Shown here one piece after another: positions 6,261-9,305 of a DNA stretch of 9,305 nt. The notes below the pieces were generated by a model. The model had not been told where the DNA came from and did not search any database. It saw only the letters and a program-made list of their open reading frames with translations. Each line of letters starts with the position of its first letter. The stretch's first letter is position 1. Made by a program: the position numbers and the translations under genes. Source of the DNA: DASYHS01 sp035998295 (GTDB lineage: Bacteria > Pseudomonadota > Alphaproteobacteria > Azospirillales > Azospirillaceae); contig NZ_DASYHS010000081.1 of NCBI RefSeq assembly GCF_035998295.1, positions 1 to 9,305 on the forward strand, given 5' to 3'.

Positions 6261-7007
6261 ATGCACAGGAAGCTGCTGACGGCCGCAGCCGTGGCCGCTC
6301 TCGCGCATCCGGCCATCGCCTCGGCCCAAGCGACGCCGGAGCCGATCGACGACACGGAAGTCGTCACCCTTACGGAATGGGAATACGACCCGCTGTACGC
6401 CGAGGGTTGGAGCGCCGAGCAGTTCATCGACGACATGGCGGTCTACGGTCCGACCGGCGAGGAGATCGGCGACGTCGAGAACCTGGTCGTCGGCCCGGAC
6501 GGCAACATACTGTCGGTCATCGCCGAGATCGGCGGGTTCATCGACATCGGCGACACCCATGTCAACGTGCCCTGGGACCGGATCGAGTTCACCCAGGCCG
6601 GCGACGGCATCATCATTCCGGTGACGCAGGAGACGATCGAAGACTTCTCGCTCTATCCCGACGATGCGCCGACCGCCTCGGAGGTAGCCAGCGACATCGA
6701 GGCGGTGGACGACGACGTGGAGCCCCTCGGCCGCGCCTGGAAGGCGACCGAGCTGATGGACGACTACGTCCGCCTCGAGGGAGACGTGAACTACGGCTAC
6801 GTCAACGACCTGATCTTCGGCGAGGGCGGCGCGTTGCAGGCCGTCGTGGTCACGCCGGACGTCGGCTATGGCGTCGGCGGCTACTACGCCTACCCGTACT
6901 ACGGCTATGGCTACGGCTTCGATCCGGGCCTGGACTACTACGGACTGCCCTATGCCCAGGACGAGGTCGCCGGCCTCGAGCCGTTCGACTACGACGCTTT
7001 CGAGTGA
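6261..7007 (+). CDS. Periplasmic double PRC-barrel protein with Tyr/Gly-rich C-terminal region
   Basis: A 248-residue exported protein. Residues 1-22 are a clear signal peptide (MHRKLL, then an Ala-rich core, cleavage near A20-S-A22 or at AQA24). The first PRC-barrel-like domain spans about 55-115 (DDMAVYGPTGEEIGDVENLV, then WDRIEF), with the usual pattern of a strand, a G-E-x-I-G-D-V turn and a prediction of further strands. A second copy follows at about 157-190 (KATELMDDYV, then NYGYVNDLIFGEGG and ALQAVVV). Residues 192-221 are unusually rich in Tyr and Gly (GYYAYPYYGYGYGFD and LDYYGLPYA). The mature protein is very acidic, with many Asp/Glu and few Lys/Arg. PRC barrels often act as sensory or adaptor beta barrels and occur widely in stress-induced alphaproteobacterial proteins. 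The upstream promoter pattern supports a stress role. No enzymatic site is seen. Confidence 0.9.
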   Translation: MHRKLLTAAAVAALAHPAIASAQATPEPIDDTEVVTLTEWEYDPLYAEGWSAEQFIDDMAVYGPTGEEIGDVENLVVGPDGNILSVIAEIGGFIDIGDTHVNVPWDRIEFTQAGDGIIIPVTQETIEDFSLYPDDAPTASEVASDIEAVDDDVEPLGRAWKATELMDDYVRLEGDVNYGYVNDLIFGEGGALQAVVVTPDVGYGVGGYYAYPYYGYGYGFDPGLDYYGLPYAQDEVAGLEPFDYDAFE

Positions 7008-7010
7008 CGA

Positions 7011-7040
7011 GCCCCCGCATCGTCGAGGCAGCGGCGGGGC
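7011..7040 (+). terminator. Possible hairpin after the PRC-barrel gene
   Basis: GCCCC (7011-7015) pairs with GGGGC (7036-7040), and after a one-base bulge G-C (7017-7018) pairs with G-C (7034-7035), leaving a 15-base loop. It lies three bases after the PRC-barrel stop. There is no T-run. It is weak evidence for transcript end or mRNA stabilisation. Confidence 0.25.
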
Positions 7041-7159
7041 GATCGGCGGCCGGGACGGTTTCCGCCCGCACCGAACGCAAAGCGGCACCAGGATCGGCGG
7101 TGCAGCAGGTCTTCGAACCGAACATGGAGAATGCTGTGTCTTTCCAGGGAAGAACGGCC

Positions 7160-7543
7160 ATGGGCCGGGCCGCCGTCGCCGCAGCCGTCGCAACCGTCCT
7201 CATGCTGCCGGCGGGCCAGGCCCAGGCCGGCTGGCGCGACAGCCTCGGCGCCGCGGTCGAGGCCACCCGCGACTGGGCGACGGAACTCGCGATCGGGGCC
7301 GAGACGGCGGTGGTCGCCGGCGGCATCGTCCTGCACCGCTACCGTCACACGGTCGCGGGCGGAATGATCGGCTGCGTCGCCGGCGCCGCCGTCGGCACGA
7401 CGGTGTCGGCGGGAGCGGGGCTGGCGACCGGCGGCGCAGCACTGGCCGCGACCGGGCCGGCCGCGGCGCTCGGCTGCGGGGTCGGGGCAGCCTACGGAGC
7501 CTCCCTCGGCTATCCGCTCGACACGATGTACGACCTGCCCTGA
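7160..7543 (+). CDS. Small exported Gly/Ala-rich protein (glycine-zipper-like), unknown function
   Basis: A 127-residue protein I do not recognise by name. Residues 1-23 form a signal peptide (hydrophobic AAVAAAVATVLMLP, cleavage after A21-Q-A23, before GWRDS). A short amphipathic segment (about 26-50) follows, then HRYRHTV at 59-65. The stretch from 67 to 117 is dominated by Gly and Ala in small-residue periodic spacing (GGMIGCVAGAAVG, GAGLATGGAALAATG, GCGVGAAYGASLG), resembling glycine-zipper segments that pack or insert in membranes. Cys72 and Cys106 flank this region and could form a disulfide in the periplasm. The start at 7160 is chosen because AGGGAAG lies seven bases upstream and the signal peptide starts there; an in-frame ATG at 7124 lacks a good site. 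It lies 152 bases after the PRC-barrel gene and 32 before the MBL gene, on the same strand. Confidence 0.75.
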   Translation: MGRAAVAAAVATVLMLPAGQAQAGWRDSLGAAVEATRDWATELAIGAETAVVAGGIVLHRYRHTVAGGMIGCVAGAAVGTTVSAGAGLATGGAALAATGPAAALGCGVGAAYGASLGYPLDTMYDLP

Positions 7544-7575
7544 ACTTTCCCGGGCCGCGAGGGGTCGGGGGAGGC

Positions 7576-8397
7576 ATGCGCGTCCATCACATCAATTGCG
7601 GCACCATGTGCCCGGTCGGCGGGCGGCTGATGGACGGGCGCAGCCGCGGGCTCACCGCGCGGCTGGTCTGCCACTGCCTGCTCATCGAGACGGACCGGGG
7701 GCTGGTGCTCGTCGATACCGGCTTCGGGACCGGCGACGTGCGACGGCCGCAGCCGCGGCTGAGCCGATTCTTCCTGACGCTCGACAACATAAGGCTGCGG
7801 GAGGAGGACACGGCGCGGCGGGCCGTCGAACGGCTCGGCTTCCGGGCGGAGGACGTGCGTCACATCGTGCTCACGCATCTCGACTTCGACCATGCCGGGG
7901 GCATCGGCGATTTCCCGAACGCGACCGTCCATGTCTTCGCCCGCGAGCTGCACGCGGCCCGGGAAGAGCGGCGCGGTGCCCTCGCGACCCGGCGCTACCG
8001 GCCGCTGCAATGGGACGCCGACGTGCGCTGGCGCGGCTACGAGGCCGGCGGAGAGCCCTGGTTCGGTTTCGAGGCGGTGCGCGACCTCGACGGTCTGCCG
8101 CCGGAGATCCTGCTGGTGCCCCTGGTCGGCCACACCTGGGGGCATTGCGGCGTCGCGGTACGGGACGCCGGCGGATGGCTGCTGCATGCCGGCGACGCCT
8201 ACTTCTTCGCCGGAGAGATGGACCCCGGCAATCCCCGGTGCCCGCCGGGACTGCGCGCCTACCAGACCATGATGCAGGTGGACCGCGAGGCGCGTCTCGC
8301 AAACCAGGACCGGCTGCGCGGCCTCGTCCGCGACCACGGGGAGCAGGTGAGGGTGTTCTGCGCGCACGACCATGGGGATCTCACCAGGTTCGCGTGA
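7576..8397 (+). CDS. MBL-fold metallo-hydrolase
   Basis: A 273-residue cytoplasmic hydrolase of the metallo-beta-lactamase fold. The opening VHHINCGTMCP is typical of a group related in layout to the AHL-lactonase subfamily. Metal ligands are visible: the first motif HLDFDH at 101-106 (H-x-D-x-D-H in place of the commoner H-x-H-x-D-H), H186 or H190 in GHTWGH, D207 in HAGDAYF, and H264/H266 in AHDHGD. D47 in LVDTGFG closes the first strand region. Length and motif order are normal and no break is seen. GGAGG lies only one base from the ATG at 7576, with further Gs upstream, so the binding site is probably the G-rich run; the conserved N terminus supports this start. The substrate cannot be predicted: lactones, thioesters and others are known across the fold. 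Its 3' end overlaps the convergent pdeM gene by 17 bases. Confidence 0.92.
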   Translation: MRVHHINCGTMCPVGGRLMDGRSRGLTARLVCHCLLIETDRGLVLVDTGFGTGDVRRPQPRLSRFFLTLDNIRLREEDTARRAVERLGFRAEDVRHIVLTHLDFDHAGGIGDFPNATVHVFARELHAAREERRGALATRRYRPLQWDADVRWRGYEAGGEPWFGFEAVRDLDGLPPEILLVPLVGHTWGHCGVAVRDAGGWLLHAGDAYFFAGEMDPGNPRCPPGLRAYQTMMQVDREARLANQDRLRGLVRDHGEQVRVFCAHDHGDLTRFA

Positions 8398-9100
8398 CGG
8401 CCCGGTCCGCCGCGCCGCGGGCCGGGTCGGGCTCCAGCCGCGAGGAGGGCAGCTCGAAGATGCGCTCCCGGCCGAGGGCGTGGACCACGAAGCGGCGGCC
8501 GAGCACGGGCGCAAGGGCGGGGTCGAGGACGTTGAGCCCGCCGGCATAGGCGCCGAAGGCCGGCAGGACGAGCCGGTGCCCGTCGCCGGCGAAGCACCGG
8601 CGGCGCAGCCTTCGCCCCCGGACCCTGACCGCCGCGACGGGATGGTAGTGGCCCGATATCTCGCCCATCGCGCCGGGGCGCGCCTCGTGACGAAAGACGA
8701 GAGGGCCGACGGACAGCTCCCCGGCGGTCCGGCCGCCCCAACGCGACGGCGGGTCGGGATCGTGGTTCCCCAGGATCCAGATCCAGTCGCGGCCGGCGGT
8801 CAACCGGCCGATCCTGCCGGCATCCTCCGGCGAGGTGCGTTCGGCCGCGGCGGCGTCGTGGAAGCTGTCGCCCAGGCACACGACCGTCTCGGGTGCGACC
8901 CGGTCGATCAGCGCCTCGATCCGCGACAGCGTCTCGGCCGTGTCGTAAGGGGGGAGGAACTGTCCCGTGCGGGCGTAGGCCGAGCCCTTCTCGAGATGGA
9001 GATCGGAGAGGACGAGCATGCGCCGCTCCGGCCAGACCAGCGCGCCCGACGCATCGGCGAGCAGGTCGGCGCCGTTCAGGACGAGGGGGTGGTGCGGCAT
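8381..9100 (-). CDS. pdeM: Ligase-associated DNA damage response endonuclease PdeM
   Basis: A 239-residue metallophosphoesterase of the PdeM group. These proteins are named from a bacterial DNA repair cluster that usually includes a DNA ligase, an Lhr-like helicase and an exonuclease; phosphodiesterase/endonuclease activity is the expected role. Calcineurin-type motifs are complete and in order: SDLHLEKG (32-39, D33 and H35), GDSFHD (77-82, D78), GNHD (111-114), H138 in VFRHEA, and GHYHP (150-154). The N-terminal GADLLADASGALVWPERRMLVLSDLHLEKG pattern is characteristic. The ATG at 9100 has no strong ribosome-binding site, but the protein begins where family members begin. The C-terminal Pro/Arg-rich tail (about 222-239) is overlapped by the end of the MBL gene and may be poorly conserved. 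None of its usual partners is seen in this window. Confidence 0.93.
   Translation of the reverse strand: MPHHPLVLNGADLLADASGALVWPERRMLVLSDLHLEKGSAYARTGQFLPPYDTAETLSRIEALIDRVAPETVVCLGDSFHDAAAAERTSPEDAGRIGRLTAGRDWIWILGNHDPDPPSRWGGRTAGELSVGPLVFRHEARPGAMGEISGHYHPVAAVRVRGRRLRRRCFAGDGHRLVLPAFGAYAGGLNVLDPALAPVLGRRFVVHALGRERIFELPSSRLEPDPARGAADRAVTRTW
8398..8424 (+). terminator. Possible hairpin directly after the MBL-fold gene
   Basis: CGGCCCG (8398-8404) and CGGGCCG (8418-8424) form a perfect 7-bp stem with a 13-base loop, starting on the base after the MBL stop. The sequence is also coding for the C-terminal tail of pdeM on the other strand, and no T-run follows, so this is only a weak terminator candidate. 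Confidence 0.3.
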
Positions 9101-9120
9101 CGCTGGGCCGGGATGTGCGG

Positions 9121-9150
9121 GGGAGGGACGTTCAAGGGAGGAACGTTCAT
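9121..9150. repeat. 15-base tandem duplication in the pdeM upstream region
   Basis: Two adjacent 15-base units, gggagggacgttcaa (9121-9135) and gggaggaacgttcat (9136-9150), match at 13 of 15 positions. Each has a GGGAGG ribosome-binding-like core and ACGTTCA. The second unit ends in the first two bases of an ATG (9149). The region lies between pdeM and the rightward gene starting at 9258. Confidence 0.6.
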
Positions 9151-9257
9151 GAAAAGTTCCATCCGCCCGACCATGCCAGAAAGGAGAGCCCGGCGCAACC
9201 CCGGCCGGAATTGCGCGTTGTGCGTTGGCCTGCCCACCCGAACAGCGAAGGCTCCGC

Positions 9258-9305
9258 ATGACCGACCAGACGCCGAATACCACATCCGACCACACGAACG
9301 GCAGG
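9258..9305 (+). CDS. Probable start of a rightward gene, cut by the window edge
   Basis: An ATG at 9258 opens a frame that stays open to the window end and encodes MTDQTPNTTSDHTNGR. CGAAGG lies six bases upstream. Thirteen of the fifteen codons after the ATG end in G or C, like the confirmed genes here, which favours this frame over the overlapping one starting at 9149. Sixteen polar residues are too few to identify a family. It is divergent from pdeM. It could be chance. Confidence 0.4.
   Translation, partial: MTDQTPNTTSDHTNGR

Noticed and set aside
4435..8397. A quorum-sensing or quorum-quenching theme linking the AI-2E transporter and the MBL hydrolase
   Set aside because: The two genes are on opposite strands and over 2 kb apart, AI-2E family members often have other substrates, and the hydrolase has HLDFDH instead of the lactonase HxHxDH. 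No luxS, luxI or luxR is present.
9149..9305. An ORF from the ATG at 9149 as the main gene at the right edge
   Set aside because: Its ribosome-binding site is excellent, but only about two thirds of its codons end in G or C and the product is Arg/Pro-rich without pattern; the frame from 9258 has the base usage of real genes here. Kept only as an open alternative.
1..9305. tRNA or rRNA genes, CRISPR arrays, insertion sequences, phage or plasmid genes
   Set aside because: None was visible on either strand; all gaps longer than about 150 bases (2076-2247, 6026-6260, 7008-7159, 9101-9257) hold only the regulatory or repeat elements listed, and no gap exceeds 300 bases.

Overview
The window is GC-rich, gene-dense chromosomal DNA. 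Several traits point to an alphaproteobacterium, perhaps of the Rhodospirillales/Geminicoccales type: strong G/C preference at third codon positions, a PdeM-type ligase-associated phosphoesterase, a PRC-barrel gene behind a GGAAC-N16-GGTT promoter (the general-stress sigma EcfG pattern), and a Tat-exported PhoX. The taxonomic call is inference. I see no rRNA, tRNA, CRISPR array, insertion sequence or phage gene. I recognise ten complete genes and one probable partial gene at the right edge.

Left block (1-3507). A Tat-secreted PhoX/DUF839 phosphatase reads leftward. It diverges from a small exported DUF6134 protein and an NAD(P)H-dependent FMN reductase, both rightward. The 172-base divergent region holds two 7-base direct repeats four bases apart, a good match to a PhoB box, oriented to serve phoX.

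Centre block (3528-6025, minus strand). Transcribed right to left: an exported chalcone-isomerase-like protein, a one-base junction (TGA-G-ATG), an AI-2E family membrane protein, then hydroxyethylthiazole kinase (thiM). ThiM converges on the FMN reductase. A 9-bp perfect stem between them contains both stop codons. A 15-codon ORF with a strong ribosome-binding site lies just ahead of the chalcone-isomerase-like gene.

Right block (6026-9305). Divergent from the centre block, a stress-type promoter drives a periplasmic double PRC-barrel protein with a Tyr/Gly-rich C-terminal region. It is followed by a small exported glycine/alanine-rich protein and an MBL-fold hydrolase. The hydrolase overlaps the convergent pdeM gene by 17 bases. 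pdeM diverges from a probable gene starting at 9258 that leaves the window.

The genes do not form one obvious pathway. The common themes are envelope/export (five of ten products carry signal peptides and one more is a membrane protein) and stress or nutrient response (PhoB-type and EcfG-type signals, a quinone/flavin reductase, DNA repair). I found no convincing evidence of a new multi-gene system. The observations most worth testing are the two regulatory sites, the coupled chalcone-isomerase-like/AI-2E gene pair, the upstream short ORF, and the recurring hairpins that contain or abut stop codons.
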